From contig NZ_WHOS01000052.1 of the NCBI RefSeq assembly GCF_013340935.1, positions 1 through 50,460 on the forward strand: 50,460 nucleotides of DNA. The letters are read 5' to 3'. Position numbers and translations under genes: made by a program. This document shows, in pieces, positions 33,331 to 41,795 of this stretch; positions within the stretch are counted from its first letter, which is position 1; every line of letters begins with the position of its first letter. Under the pieces are notes generated by a model. It worked only from the letters and a program-made list of their open reading frames with translations. It searched no databases and was not told where the DNA came from. The DNA comes from Azospirillum melinis (GTDB lineage: Bacteria > Pseudomonadota > Alphaproteobacteria > Azospirillales > Azospirillaceae).

Positions 33331-33699
33331 ATGCCGCAGGATGCCAGCCCGCCTTACGCCAATTCTTCCCGTGAGGGCTTCCAGGCCGCCGGGGCCGCCG
33401 GGGCCGCCGGGGGCCTCGGACGTCCGCCCGCCGGCGGCGCCGACGACGAGACGGTCGCCGGCATCCGCTCCGTCCTGGCGGAGTGCGGCGGGCTGGCGGT
33501 CGATGCCGGAACGCTCGCCATCGACGATGACCTCTATGCCGCCGGCCTGACCTCGCACGGCTGCGTCGGCCTGATGCTGGGGCTGGAGGAGCAGTTCGAC
33601 GTCGAGTTTCCGGAAAAGCTGCTGAACCGCCGCACCTTCGAGAGCATCGCCGCCATCCGCGACGCGGTGCGCGGCCTGATCGACGGGGGCGAGGCGTGA
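33331..33699 (+). CDS. Carrier protein for an amino acid:[carrier protein] ligase
   Basis: A 122-residue acyl/aminoacyl carrier protein. The first about 38 residues are low complexity (Gly/Ala, encoded partly by three GGCCGCCGG repeats). The carrier fold covers about 40-118, with DDDLYAAGLTSHGCVGLMLGLEEQF. Ser75 is the predicted phosphopantetheine site, in a TSxxxV context rather than the usual DSL, as in the carrier proteins that partner with SerRS-like ligases. FDVEFPEKLLNRRTFESI is also typical. GAGGGA precedes the ATG by eight bases. The stop overlaps the next GTG start. Confidence 0.88.
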   Translation: MPQDASPPYANSSREGFQAAGAAGAAGGLGRPPAGGADDETVAGIRSVLAECGGLAVDAGTLAIDDDLYAAGLTSHGCVGLMLGLEEQFDVEFPEKLLNRRTFESIAAIRDAVRGLIDGGEA

Positions 33700-34943
33700 A
33701 CGCGGCCCTGGCCGGCTTGGCCGAGCTGACTCCAGCCTTGGCCCAAGCCCCAGCCCCAGGCCAAGCCCCAGCCCAAACCAATGTCGTGGCCCGCGCGCGC
33801 AGCATCGGCGCCGAAATCGCCGCGCGCCATGCCGCAGACGTCGACCGCGACGGCCGGTTCCCCAGCGAGGCCTTCGACACCCTGCGCGCGGAAAAGCTGC
33901 TGGGCGTCATGATCCCGGTGGAACTCGGCGGCGGCGGTGCGTCGCTGTTCGACGTGGCGGCGGCCTGCCATGCTTTGGCCCGCGGCTGTGCCGCCACCGG
34001 CATGATCTATGCCATGCACCAGATCCAGATCGCCTGTCTGGTCAATCATGGCGACAACGGCTGGCACCGCGGCCTGATGGAGCGCATCGCCGCCGGCCAG
34101 CTCCTTCTCGGTTCCGCCACGACGGAGGCCGAGACCGGCGGCGACATCCGCAACAGCGTCTGTGCCGTCAAGTCAACTCCGGGGGCCGAGGGTGACCGCT
34201 TCACCCTGGCGAAGAACGCGTCCGTCATCTCCTACGGCGACCAGTCGGACGTGATCCTGGTCACCGCCCGGCGCAACCCCGACGCCCCGTCGTCGGATCA
34301 GGTGCTGGTGGTGGTGACCAAGGACGACTACCGGCTGGAGAAGACCAGCCGCTGGGACGCGATGGGCATGCGCGGCACCTGCTCCGACGGCTACCGGCTG
34401 GAGGCGGCGGGCGTCATCGACCAGATCCTGCCGCTGTCCTACGCCGACCTGTCGGCCCGGACCATGCTGCCGGTCACCCACATCCTGTGGAGCAGCACCT
34501 GGCTCGGCATCGCCGCCGACGCCGTCAGCCGCGCCCGCGCCTATGTCCGCTCGGAGGCCAAGCGCAAGCCCGGCACCACCCCGGCGTCGGCCGTGCGGCT
34601 GGCCGAGGCGACCGCCAAGCTCCAGCAGATGAAGGCCGTCATCCTGGCCGCCATCCGCCAGTACGAGCTGGCCTGCGGCTCGCCCGAGCGGCTGACCAGC
34701 CTGTCCTTCGCCACCGCCATGGGCACGCTGAAGGTGACCACGTCGGAGCTGGTGCGCGAGGTGGTTGAGGCGGCGATCCGCACCTGCGGGCTGGCCGGCT
34801 ACCGCAACGACACCCCCTACAGCCTGGGCCGCCACCTGCGCGACGCCCATTCCGCCGCCCTCATGATCGGCAACGACCGCATCATGTCGCACATCTCCAC
34901 TCAGCTTCTCGTCCAGCGCGACGGGTCGGGGGCCTTCGAATGA
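33696..34943 (+). CDS. Acyl-CoA dehydrogenase-like flavoprotein of the carrier-protein cluster
   Basis: FAD-dependent dehydrogenase of 415 residues with the acyl-CoA dehydrogenase layout: N-terminal helices (about 30-140, MIPVELGGGGASLFDV), a beta domain (LGSATTEAETGGDIRN, WDAMGMRGTCSDGYRLE) and a C-terminal helical bundle ending RDAHSAALMIGNDRI. The beginning is Ala/Pro-rich. Located between the carrier protein and the ligase genes, it is likely to act on a carrier-bound substrate as PltE/RedW-type enzymes do on prolyl thioesters. The substrate is inference. Starts with GTG in a GTGA overlap and ends in an ATGA overlap with the ligase. Confidence 0.9.
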   Translation: MNAALAGLAELTPALAQAPAPGQAPAQTNVVARARSIGAEIAARHAADVDRDGRFPSEAFDTLRAEKLLGVMIPVELGGGGASLFDVAAACHALARGCAATGMIYAMHQIQIACLVNHGDNGWHRGLMERIAAGQLLLGSATTEAETGGDIRNSVCAVKSTPGAEGDRFTLAKNASVISYGDQSDVILVTARRNPDAPSSDQVLVVVTKDDYRLEKTSRWDAMGMRGTCSDGYRLEAAGVIDQILPLSYADLSARTMLPVTHILWSSTWLGIAADAVSRARAYVRSEAKRKPGTTPASAVRLAEATAKLQQMKAVILAAIRQYELACGSPERLTSLSFATAMGTLKVTTSELVREVVEAAIRTCGLAGYRNDTPYSLGRHLRDAHSAALMIGNDRIMSHISTQLLVQRDGSGAFE

Positions 34944-35866
34944 ACATGGTCGACATCACGGCCGCCCAGGCCGCCTATCGCGACGAGCTGGTGGAGGCGG
35001 GCCTGCTGATCCCCACCGGGGTGGACGGCCTCTATGGCCGCAGCGGCGTCTTCGAGGATGTGGTGGAGCGCTTCGACGCGCTGGTCACCCGCTGGGGCGG
35101 CCAGGACGGGGCGGAGGTGATGCGCTTCCCGCCGGCGCTGAACCGCCAGTATTTCGAGGAAAGCGAGTATCTCAAGAGCTTCCCCCATCTGGCCGGCACC
35201 ATCCACAGCTTCGGCGGCGACGAGAAGGCGCACCGCAGCCTGCTGCGCCGGCTGGAGGAGGGCCAGGACTGGACCGAGGATCAGGTCGCGACCGACGTGG
35301 TGATGACGCCGGCCGCCTGCTACCCGGTCTATCCGACCATTGCGCGGCGCGGCCCGCTGCCCGGCGAGGGCAAGCTGATCGACGTCTTCTCCTACTGCTT
35401 CCGCCATGAGCCCTCCATCGACCCCGCCCGCATGCAGCTGTTCCGCATGCGCGAATACATCCGCATCGGCACGCCCGATCAGGTCGTGGAGTTCCGCGAG
35501 CTGTGGCTGGAGCGCGGGCGCGAGATGATGGGCTCGCTGGAGGTGCCGCTCGACGTCGATGTCGCCAACGACCCCTTCTTCGGCCGGGCCGGCGCCATGC
35601 TGTCGAACAGCCAGCGCGAGCAGAAGCTGAAGTTCGAGCTGCTGATCCCGATCACCAGCCGGGAGAAGCCGACCGCCTGCCTCAGCTTCAACTATCACCA
35701 GGACCATTTCGGCCATCTGTGGGACATCCACACCGCCGATGACGGCGTCGCCCACACCGCCTGCGTCGGCTTCGGCATGGAGCGCGTGGCGCTGGCTCTG
35801 TTCCGCCACCATGGCTTCGACACGGCGCAATGGCCGGCGTCGGTGCGCAAGGTCCTGTGGGGGTGA
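34940..35866 (+). CDS. Amino acid:[carrier protein] ligase (SerRS-like)
   Basis: A class II aminoacyl-tRNA synthetase-like catalytic core of 308 residues without a tRNA-binding arm. Motif 2 is FRHEPSIDPARMQLFRMREYIRIG and motif 3 GFGMERVALALF. The zinc site is visible as Cys127 (PAACYPV), Glu172 (MREYIRIG) and Cys275 (HTACVGF). Characterised relatives in Bradyrhizobium and Agrobacterium activate glycine or alanine and load it on a phosphopantetheine carrier protein instead of tRNA. The carrier gene two positions upstream is the obvious partner. The specific amino acid cannot be read from sequence alone. Confidence 0.93.
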   Translation: MNMVDITAAQAAYRDELVEAGLLIPTGVDGLYGRSGVFEDVVERFDALVTRWGGQDGAEVMRFPPALNRQYFEESEYLKSFPHLAGTIHSFGGDEKAHRSLLRRLEEGQDWTEDQVATDVVMTPAACYPVYPTIARRGPLPGEGKLIDVFSYCFRHEPSIDPARMQLFRMREYIRIGTPDQVVEFRELWLERGREMMGSLEVPLDVDVANDPFFGRAGAMLSNSQREQKLKFELLIPITSREKPTACLSFNYHQDHFGHLWDIHTADDGVAHTACVGFGMERVALALFRHHGFDTAQWPASVRKVLWG

Positions 35867-36834
35867 CCGGCGCCATGTGGACGCAGCGCCACCCAGACGG
35901 CTACGACCGCCATCCCCTGCACCGGGACGACCAGGGGGGGGAACGGATCTGGCCGGAGACCAACTGCTACGTCGATCTGTGGATCGAGGCGCTGCACGCC
36001 CGCGGACTGGAACCGCGGGCGATGCTGGGCTTCACCGTCGCCCAGGATTTCGAAGGCGACCAGTTCACCTTCTTCAAGGTGCCGCTGGAGGATCTGGAGA
36101 CGCTGTACGGCCTGCGCGTGCAGGAGCTGGCGATCTACGACAGCGTCGAGGCCCATGTGGCCGAGCAGTTGCGGCGCAGCCCGGATGGCGGTCTGGTGCT
36201 GGTGGAGGTCGACGGCTTCCACCTGCCGGACACCCGCGGCACCTCCTACGGCACCACCCATGTGAAGACCACGGTCGGCATCGTCCGCATCGACCCTGTC
36301 GCCGGGACGATGGACTATTTCCACAATGCCGGCTTCTACCGGCTCGATGGTGCCGATTACCAGGGCGTCGCCGCGGCGGCGGCCGGGCCGCTCTTCCCCT
36401 ATGTCGAGTTCGTGAAGCCCGGCGGGATGGCGCTGGAGGGCGGGGCGCTGGTCACCGCGTCGCTCGACCTGCTGCGCCGCCATCTCGCCCGCCGCCCGGC
36501 CGGCAACCCGGTGACGGCCTACCGCGCCGCCTTCCCCGAGCATCTCGACCGGCTGCTCGCCCGGCCGATGGAGTATTTCCACCTCTACGCCTTCAACCTG
36601 CTGCGCCAGCTCGGCGCCAACTTCGAGCTGCTGGGCGCTCATCTCCGCTGGCTCGACGGCCCTGCGGACGCGGTGGAAGCCTGCAACTCCATCGCCGAGG
36701 GCGCCAAGGCGATGCAGTTCCAGCTGGCCCGCACCGTCGCCCGGCGCAAGGCGCCCGACCTGACCGACAGCTTCGACCGGCTGGAGCGCGGCTACGACAC
36801 CGTCATGGGCAGTCTGGCCCGCCGGTACGGGTGA
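35863..36834 (+). CDS. DUF1839 protein, candidate aminoacyl transferase
   Basis: The 323-residue protein belongs to DUF1839, a family found beside amino acid:carrier protein ligases. It has no signal peptide or membrane helix. Visible conserved-looking elements are PETNCYVDLWIEAL (Cys35), GDQFTFFKVPLEDLETLYGL, VLVEVDGFHLPDTRG and GTTHVKTTVGIVRIDP (His133), then MDYFHNAG (Asp151/Asn155). This order resembles the Cys-His-Asp papain-like fold of BtrH, which takes an acyl group from a carrier protein. That role is inference. The GTG at 35863 overlaps the ligase stop by four bases and is preferred to the ATG at 35875. Confidence 0.8.
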   Translation: MTGAMWTQRHPDGYDRHPLHRDDQGGERIWPETNCYVDLWIEALHARGLEPRAMLGFTVAQDFEGDQFTFFKVPLEDLETLYGLRVQELAIYDSVEAHVAEQLRRSPDGGLVLVEVDGFHLPDTRGTSYGTTHVKTTVGIVRIDPVAGTMDYFHNAGFYRLDGADYQGVAAAAAGPLFPYVEFVKPGGMALEGGALVTASLDLLRRHLARRPAGNPVTAYRAAFPEHLDRLLARPMEYFHLYAFNLLRQLGANFELLGAHLRWLDGPADAVEACNSIAEGAKAMQFQLARTVARRKAPDLTDSFDRLERGYDTVMGSLARRYG

Positions 36835-36840
36835 GCGGCG

Positions 36841-39366
36841 ATGGCCCGAATCCGAGCGGTCACGGGACAGCGGCGGACCCTTCTGGATCGGGGATGGACG
36901 CTGACCGTGTCGACTCCCGGTGGACTGGACAGCGGGGAGGTCATCCCCGCTCCGGTTCCCGGCACCGCCGCTGAGGCCCTCCAGGCCGCCGGCCTGTGGT
37001 CGGTGGAGGACCCGGCCCCGCTGCACGACAGGGATTTCGTCTACCGCACCCGGCTGTCCGGCTTCGGCCCCCATGTCCTGCGCTTCCACGGCCTTGCCAC
37101 CATCGCGGAGGTGCGGCTGGACGGCGACTGCATCCTGACCTCCGACAGCATGTATCTGGCCCATGAGGTGCCGGTGACGCTGAACGGCGAGGCGGAGCTG
37201 TCCATCCGCTTCCACGCCCTGCACCCGGTGCTGGCGGCGAAGAAGGGCCGCGCCCGCTGGCGTCCAAAGCTGGCCGAGCCGGCGGGACTGCGCTTCGTCC
37301 GCACCACCCTGCTGGGCCACATGCCCGGCTGGTGCCCGCCGATCCATACCGTCGGCCCCTTCCGCCCGGTGGAGCTGGTGGAGGAAACCGGCCCCTGCCG
37401 TGTCCTCGCCGCCGACCTGCGCAGCGGCTATGACGGGCGCGACGGTCACCTGTCGCTGCGCCTGACGGTGGAGGGCGCATCGGCCGGGGCCACCGGATCG
37501 GTCGAGGTCGCCGGCCACACGGCGCCTCTCGTCTTCGACGGCGTGGACGGCTTCACCGCCGACCTGACCCTGCCGGGCGTCGAGCCCTGGTGGCCGCACA
37601 CCCATGGCGAGCCGGTCCTGCACGGCGTCGCCGCCCGGATTGGATCGGTCGAAGTGGAGCTTGGCCGTGTCGGCTTCCGCTCGCTGGCCGTCGACCGCGG
37701 GGCGGACGGCACCGGCTTCGCGCTGCTGGTGAACGGCGAGCGCGTCTTCTGCCGCGGCGGCTGCTGGGTGCCGGTCGATCTTGTCGGGCTGTCGTCCGAC
37801 CGCGCCGCCTACGAACCGGAACTGCGCCGGCTGCGCGAGGCCGGGGCCAACATGGTCCGCGTCGGCGGCACCATGCTGTATGAAGGCGACGCCTTCTTCG
37901 AGCTGTGCGACGAGCTGGGCCTGCTGGTTTGGCAGGACGCCATGTTCGCCAATTTCGACTATCCGACCGACGCCGCCTTCCTCGACAGCGTGCGGGCGGA
38001 GATCGCGCAGCTGCTCGACCGCACCCAGGCGTCGCCGTCGCTGGCGGTGCTCTGCGGCGGCAGCGAGATGGAGCAGCAGGCGGCCATGCTGGGCCTGCCC
38101 CGAGCCTCCTGGGTCCAGCCGGCGCTGAGCGCGGTGATCGCGGAGGAGACGGCGGCCCGGCGGCCCGACCTGATTCAGGTGCCGAACTCGCCCAGCGGCG
38201 GGCCGCTGCCCTTCATCGCCAATGCCGGGGTGACCCATTATTACGGCGTCGGCGCCTACATGAAGCCGCTCGACGATGCCCGGCGGGCCGGCGTGCGCTT
38301 CGCCAGCGAATGCCTCGCCTTCGCCAACTTGCCCGAGGACGATCCGCCGGGCGTTCCGGCGCTCCACCATCCGCGCTGGAAGGCGCGGGTTCCGCGCGAT
38401 CCCGGCGCCTCCTGGGACTTCGAGGATGTGCGGGAGCATTATCTGGAAACCCTCTACGCCGTCGATCCGCGCCGCCTGCGCTACGAGGATCCCGACCGCT
38501 ACCGCCGCCTGTCGCGCGCGGTGACCGGCGAGGTGATGCAGGCGGTGTTCGACGAGTGGCGGCGCGCCGGCTCCAGTTGCGCCGGCGGGCTGGTCTGGCA
38601 GTGGCGCGACCCATGGGCCAGTGGCGGTTGGGGCGCCGGCTGGGGCGTGGTCGCCGCCGACGGCACGCCGAAACCAGCCTGGTACGCCCTGAAGCGCGCC
38701 TTCCGCCCGCTGCGGGTCATCCTGACCGACGAGGGCGTCAACGGGCTGGCCGTGCATCTGGTCAACGACACCGCCCGCCCGGTGCAGGCTCTGCTGCGGC
38801 TGACCGCTTGGCGGGAGGGGTCGGTTCCTGTGCTGAAGGCGGAGCGTCCGGTGGCGATTCCGCCGAGGGGTGCGGTAGCGCTGGCCGCCGCCGAACTGTC
38901 CGACCGCTTTTTTGACACGACCTACGCCTACAGGTTTGGGCCTATCTCGCACGATGTGGTGACGGCTCAGTTGCTGCTGGCCGAAAGGGACGCGGAACCA
39001 ATTGACGAGTCTCATTATTTTCCAAAGGGGCGCTCGCTGCCGCGCGCCGACCTGGGGTTGACGGCAGTGGTCGAGCGCCAAGGGAGTTCAGGCGGCGACG
39101 AGTGGGCGCTGCGGCTCGCGACAGGACGGTTTGCCTGTTCGGTGCATGTTGAGGACGAGCGGTTCCAGGCGGATGACGGCTGGTTCCATCTGTCCCCCGG
39201 CGTCGAGCGGGTGGTCCGCCTGCGGCCGCGGGCCGGTTCGCAGACTGGGAATGGGTCTCGGGTTGGGGTTACGGACGGGACGGCATCGGCCGGACGGATG
39301 GTGCCAGACGGCGAGGTCCATGCGCTGAACGCGCTGGCGCCCGTCCGCTACAGGGGGAACGCATGA
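36841..39366 (+). CDS. Family 2 glycoside hydrolase (beta-mannosidase-like)
   Basis: The 841-residue protein has the GH2 order: jelly-roll domain (about 20-180), an immunoglobulin-like domain (185-285) and a TIM barrel (from about 290, NGERVFCRGGCWVP, LREAGANMVRVGGTMLYEGDAFFELCDELGLLVWQD). Glu409 in LCGGSEMEQ is the likely acid/base and Glu490 in RFASECLAF the likely nucleophile. No signal peptide is visible, so it should be cytosolic. It would cleave, or perhaps transfer, beta-mannosyl or related sugars. It lies six bases after the DUF1839 gene and overlaps the hydrolase gene by four bases, so it is part of the carrier-protein operon. Confidence 0.88.
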   Translation: MARIRAVTGQRRTLLDRGWTLTVSTPGGLDSGEVIPAPVPGTAAEALQAAGLWSVEDPAPLHDRDFVYRTRLSGFGPHVLRFHGLATIAEVRLDGDCILTSDSMYLAHEVPVTLNGEAELSIRFHALHPVLAAKKGRARWRPKLAEPAGLRFVRTTLLGHMPGWCPPIHTVGPFRPVELVEETGPCRVLAADLRSGYDGRDGHLSLRLTVEGASAGATGSVEVAGHTAPLVFDGVDGFTADLTLPGVEPWWPHTHGEPVLHGVAARIGSVEVELGRVGFRSLAVDRGADGTGFALLVNGERVFCRGGCWVPVDLVGLSSDRAAYEPELRRLREAGANMVRVGGTMLYEGDAFFELCDELGLLVWQDAMFANFDYPTDAAFLDSVRAEIAQLLDRTQASPSLAVLCGGSEMEQQAAMLGLPRASWVQPALSAVIAEETAARRPDLIQVPNSPSGGPLPFIANAGVTHYYGVGAYMKPLDDARRAGVRFASECLAFANLPEDDPPGVPALHHPRWKARVPRDPGASWDFEDVREHYLETLYAVDPRRLRYEDPDRYRRLSRAVTGEVMQAVFDEWRRAGSSCAGGLVWQWRDPWASGGWGAGWGVVAADGTPKPAWYALKRAFRPLRVILTDEGVNGLAVHLVNDTARPVQALLRLTAWREGSVPVLKAERPVAIPPRGAVALAAAELSDRFFDTTYAYRFGPISHDVVTAQLLLAERDAEPIDESHYFPKGRSLPRADLGLTAVVERQGSSGGDEWALRLATGRFACSVHVEDERFQADDGWFHLSPGVERVVRLRPRAGSQTGNGSRVGVTDGTASAGRMVPDGEVHALNALAPVRYRGNA

Positions 39367-41159
39367 AGCCGACACCGGTGGTGTTCGAGGGTTGTTTCGG
39401 ATGGCTGCACCCGGCCGAGGGGCTGCGCGGGGTGGTGCTCTGCGGTCCCTACGGGTACGAGGAACTGTGCGCCCACCGGGCATGGAAGAGCTTCGCCGAA
39501 AGCCTGGCGTCCGCCGGGCTGCCGACGCTGCGGTTCGACTATCCCGGCTCCGGCGATTCGGCCGGCGACGACGGCGAACCCGACCGGGTGCGTGCCTGGC
39601 TCGATGGCGTCAAGGCGGCGGTCCGCCGCCTGCGCGAGGATACCGGCGTCACCGACGTGACCCTGGTCGGCTTCCGCATGGGCGCGCTGCTCGCCACCGC
39701 CGCCGCGCTGGAGATGGCGCAGGACGGGCAGGGCATCGACAGGCTGGTCCTGCTGTCGCCGATCACCTCGGGCCGCAAGGCGGTCCGCGAAATGCAGACC
39801 CTCTCCTCCATCGTGCTGCGTCCGGTCTGCAACCCGGAACCGCCGGAGCGCTCCTCCTGGCTGAACGTCATCGGCATGCCGCTGACGCCGGAAACCGCGC
39901 TGACGCTGGGCGGCCTCAACCCCTGCGACGCACCGGCACTGCCGGCGCCGCGCATCCTGATCGCCGACCGGCCGGAGGGGAAGACCCCGGTGAAGCTGGC
40001 CGCCCGCTGGCGCACGCTGGGTGCGGTGGCGGAGCCGATGGGCGTCAGCGGCATGATGGAGCTGACCCAGCAGCCGCAGCGCGCCCAGGCCGCCGCCGCG
40101 TTCGAGCCGGTGCTGCGCTGGATCGTCGCCGCCGCTCCGGTCGCCAGCGGGGCCACCCCGCCGCCGGACCGTCCGGCCGGTCTGATGATGCCGACCGCGG
40201 TCGAACGCCCGATCTTCTTCGGCAGCGCGCCGGAGCTGTTCGGCATCTACTGCACGCCGGTCCTGGCCGATCCCGCCGGCAACCGGCCGGCCATCCTGTT
40301 CCTGAACAGCGGCGCCACCCACCATGTCGGCTCCGGCCGCGCCACGGTGGTGCAGGCGCGGCGGCTGGCGGCGCGCGGCTACACCTCGCTCCGCATCGAC
40401 GCGGCCGGCATCGGCGACAGCCCCGACCGCCCCGGTTTCCCCGACAATCTCCTCTACAACAAGGAGGTGATGGGCGACGTCCGCGCCGCCCTGAACTGGC
40501 TGGAGGAGCAGGGGCACGAGCGCATCGTCGTCATCGGCCTGTGCGCCGGCGGCACGCCCGCGCTGCATGCCGGCCTTGGCGACGACCGCGTCGTCGGGCA
40601 GATCGTGCTGAACCCCGGCCGGTTCGAGATGGGCGGCGGCATCGCCGTGTCGGAGCTGATGCGGACGGTCGCCTTCCGCTCCACCAAGGAATATCTGATC
40701 GAGGCGCTGAAGCCGGCCCGGCTGCGTGCCAGCTTCCGCAAGCCCGCCCGCCTGACCGGGCTGGCCAGGCGTCTGGCTGGACGCTTCTTCCGCAAGGTGC
40801 TTCTCCGCACCGGCCTGACCCGCCACGCGCTGCGCATGTTCCGCCGCCTGTCGGTGGAAGGCCGGCGGGTGCTGGTGGTCTACAGCAGCGGCGACATGAC
40901 GCTGGCCGAGTTCTACCTGCATCTGGGCGAGGGCGGCCGGGCGCTCGACGGCCTGTCCGGCATCGAGGTGGCCTATCTCGACCGCTCCGACCACAGCCTG
41001 ACGGTCTGGGAGGCGCGCGACCGGCTGGACCGCATGATCGACCGCCATCTGGCCGGACTGGACAGCGCGGCGCAGGCGGACCCCGCCGCCTCGGACCTGA
41101 CCGGCTGGGGCCTGGATCTGTCATCCGGGGGCCTGCCGTCCGGCGAACGGGTGGGGTAG
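39363..41159 (+). CDS. Fused double alpha/beta hydrolase with non-serine nucleophile elbows
   Basis: The 598-residue protein carries two alpha/beta hydrolase domains. In the first (about 1-260), the elbow is GFRMG with Arg105 in place of Ser. In the second (about 285-570), it is GLCAG with Cys394. The oxyanion and strand motifs are intact (TLRFDYPGSGDSAGD and LRIDAAGIGDS). LDRSDHSL near the C-terminus offers a catalytic His. The two halves resemble the exosortase-associated hydrolases 2 and 1, respectively, normally separate proteins. The second half may be an active thiol hydrolase or acyltransferase; the first may be structural. The ATG overlaps the GH2 stop. Confidence 0.82.
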   Translation: MKPTPVVFEGCFGWLHPAEGLRGVVLCGPYGYEELCAHRAWKSFAESLASAGLPTLRFDYPGSGDSAGDDGEPDRVRAWLDGVKAAVRRLREDTGVTDVTLVGFRMGALLATAAALEMAQDGQGIDRLVLLSPITSGRKAVREMQTLSSIVLRPVCNPEPPERSSWLNVIGMPLTPETALTLGGLNPCDAPALPAPRILIADRPEGKTPVKLAARWRTLGAVAEPMGVSGMMELTQQPQRAQAAAAFEPVLRWIVAAAPVASGATPPPDRPAGLMMPTAVERPIFFGSAPELFGIYCTPVLADPAGNRPAILFLNSGATHHVGSGRATVVQARRLAARGYTSLRIDAAGIGDSPDRPGFPDNLLYNKEVMGDVRAALNWLEEQGHERIVVIGLCAGGTPALHAGLGDDRVVGQIVLNPGRFEMGGGIAVSELMRTVAFRSTKEYLIEALKPARLRASFRKPARLTGLARRLAGRFFRKVLLRTGLTRHALRMFRRLSVEGRRVLVVYSSGDMTLAEFYLHLGEGGRALDGLSGIEVAYLDRSDHSLTVWEARDRLDRMIDRHLAGLDSAAQADPAASDLTGWGLDLSSGGLPSGERVG

Positions 41160-41256
41160 GGGCCCCCTCCGGGACGGGCACGGGCGGCGTATTGACACGG
41201 GCCCCGGTGGCGGCGGAACGTCGGCGGTATTGTCATCCCCTGCGGAGACCGTTCCG

Positions 41257-41784
41257 ATGCACCGGATTGAGCTTTCGGACGTTCCGGCCGACTGCGCGCT
41301 GTATCCACGCCTCCCGGCGGCGGACTTCCACGACTGCTACCGCTTCCCGGTGCCCGATCCGGAACTGTCGGCGCTCGAACTCCTTATCCAGGTGCTGGCC
41401 GCCAGCCCGCCCTGGATCGAGCGGATGATGTGGCTGCGCAACAAGGCGGTCCGTCTGCTCGGCCTGAAGGATCTGGGCGCGCTCGGCGCCGTCGATCCCG
41501 CCCGTCCGCCCGGCTCCTACCGGCCCGGCGACCGGATCGGCATCTTCACGCTGGTCGAAAGCCGGGAGGACGAGGTGGTCGTCTGCGACCGCGACAGGCA
41601 TCTCGACGTCTGGCTGTCGGTGCGCAGGCTCGCTTCCGGCGGCGACCGCCAGCTGGCGGCGGTCACCACGGTGGTCAGGACGAAGAACCGGCTCGGCAGG
41701 GCCTACATGCTGGTGGTCAAGCCGATGCACAGGATGATCGTCCCGGCCTCGCTGCGCAGCTATCTCGCCCGCAAGGCCGGGTGA
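41257..41784 (+). CDS. DUF2867 domain protein
   Basis: A 175-residue cytosolic protein. The sequence DFHDCYRFPVPDPELSALELL, PGDRIGIFTLVESREDEVVV and MLVVKPMHRMIVPASLRSYL fits DUF2867, a lipid-binding-like (SRPBCC/START-type) family of unknown role. The ATG at 41257 has GGAG nine bases upstream. It follows the carrier-protein operon by 97 bases on the same strand and could be co-transcribed, but no functional link is visible. Confidence 0.75.
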   Translation: MHRIELSDVPADCALYPRLPAADFHDCYRFPVPDPELSALELLIQVLAASPPWIERMMWLRNKAVRLLGLKDLGALGAVDPARPPGSYRPGDRIGIFTLVESREDEVVVCDRDRHLDVWLSVRRLASGGDRQLAAVTTVVRTKNRLGRAYMLVVKPMHRMIVPASLRSYLARKAG

Positions 41785-41795
41785 TCGCGCCTGAG

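Noticed and set aside
35695..39081. 1128-residue leftward open frame across the ligase, DUF1839 and GH2 genes
   Set aside because: Composition is shadow-like and the plus-strand genes are strongly supported. The same reasoning applies to 21480-24437, 24217-27303 and 46317-48536 on the minus strand.
39363..41159. Frameshift or damage as explanation for the missing catalytic serines
   Set aside because: The frame and surrounding motifs are intact in both halves and the elbow glycine pattern is kept, so substitution by Arg and Cys appears to be genuine.
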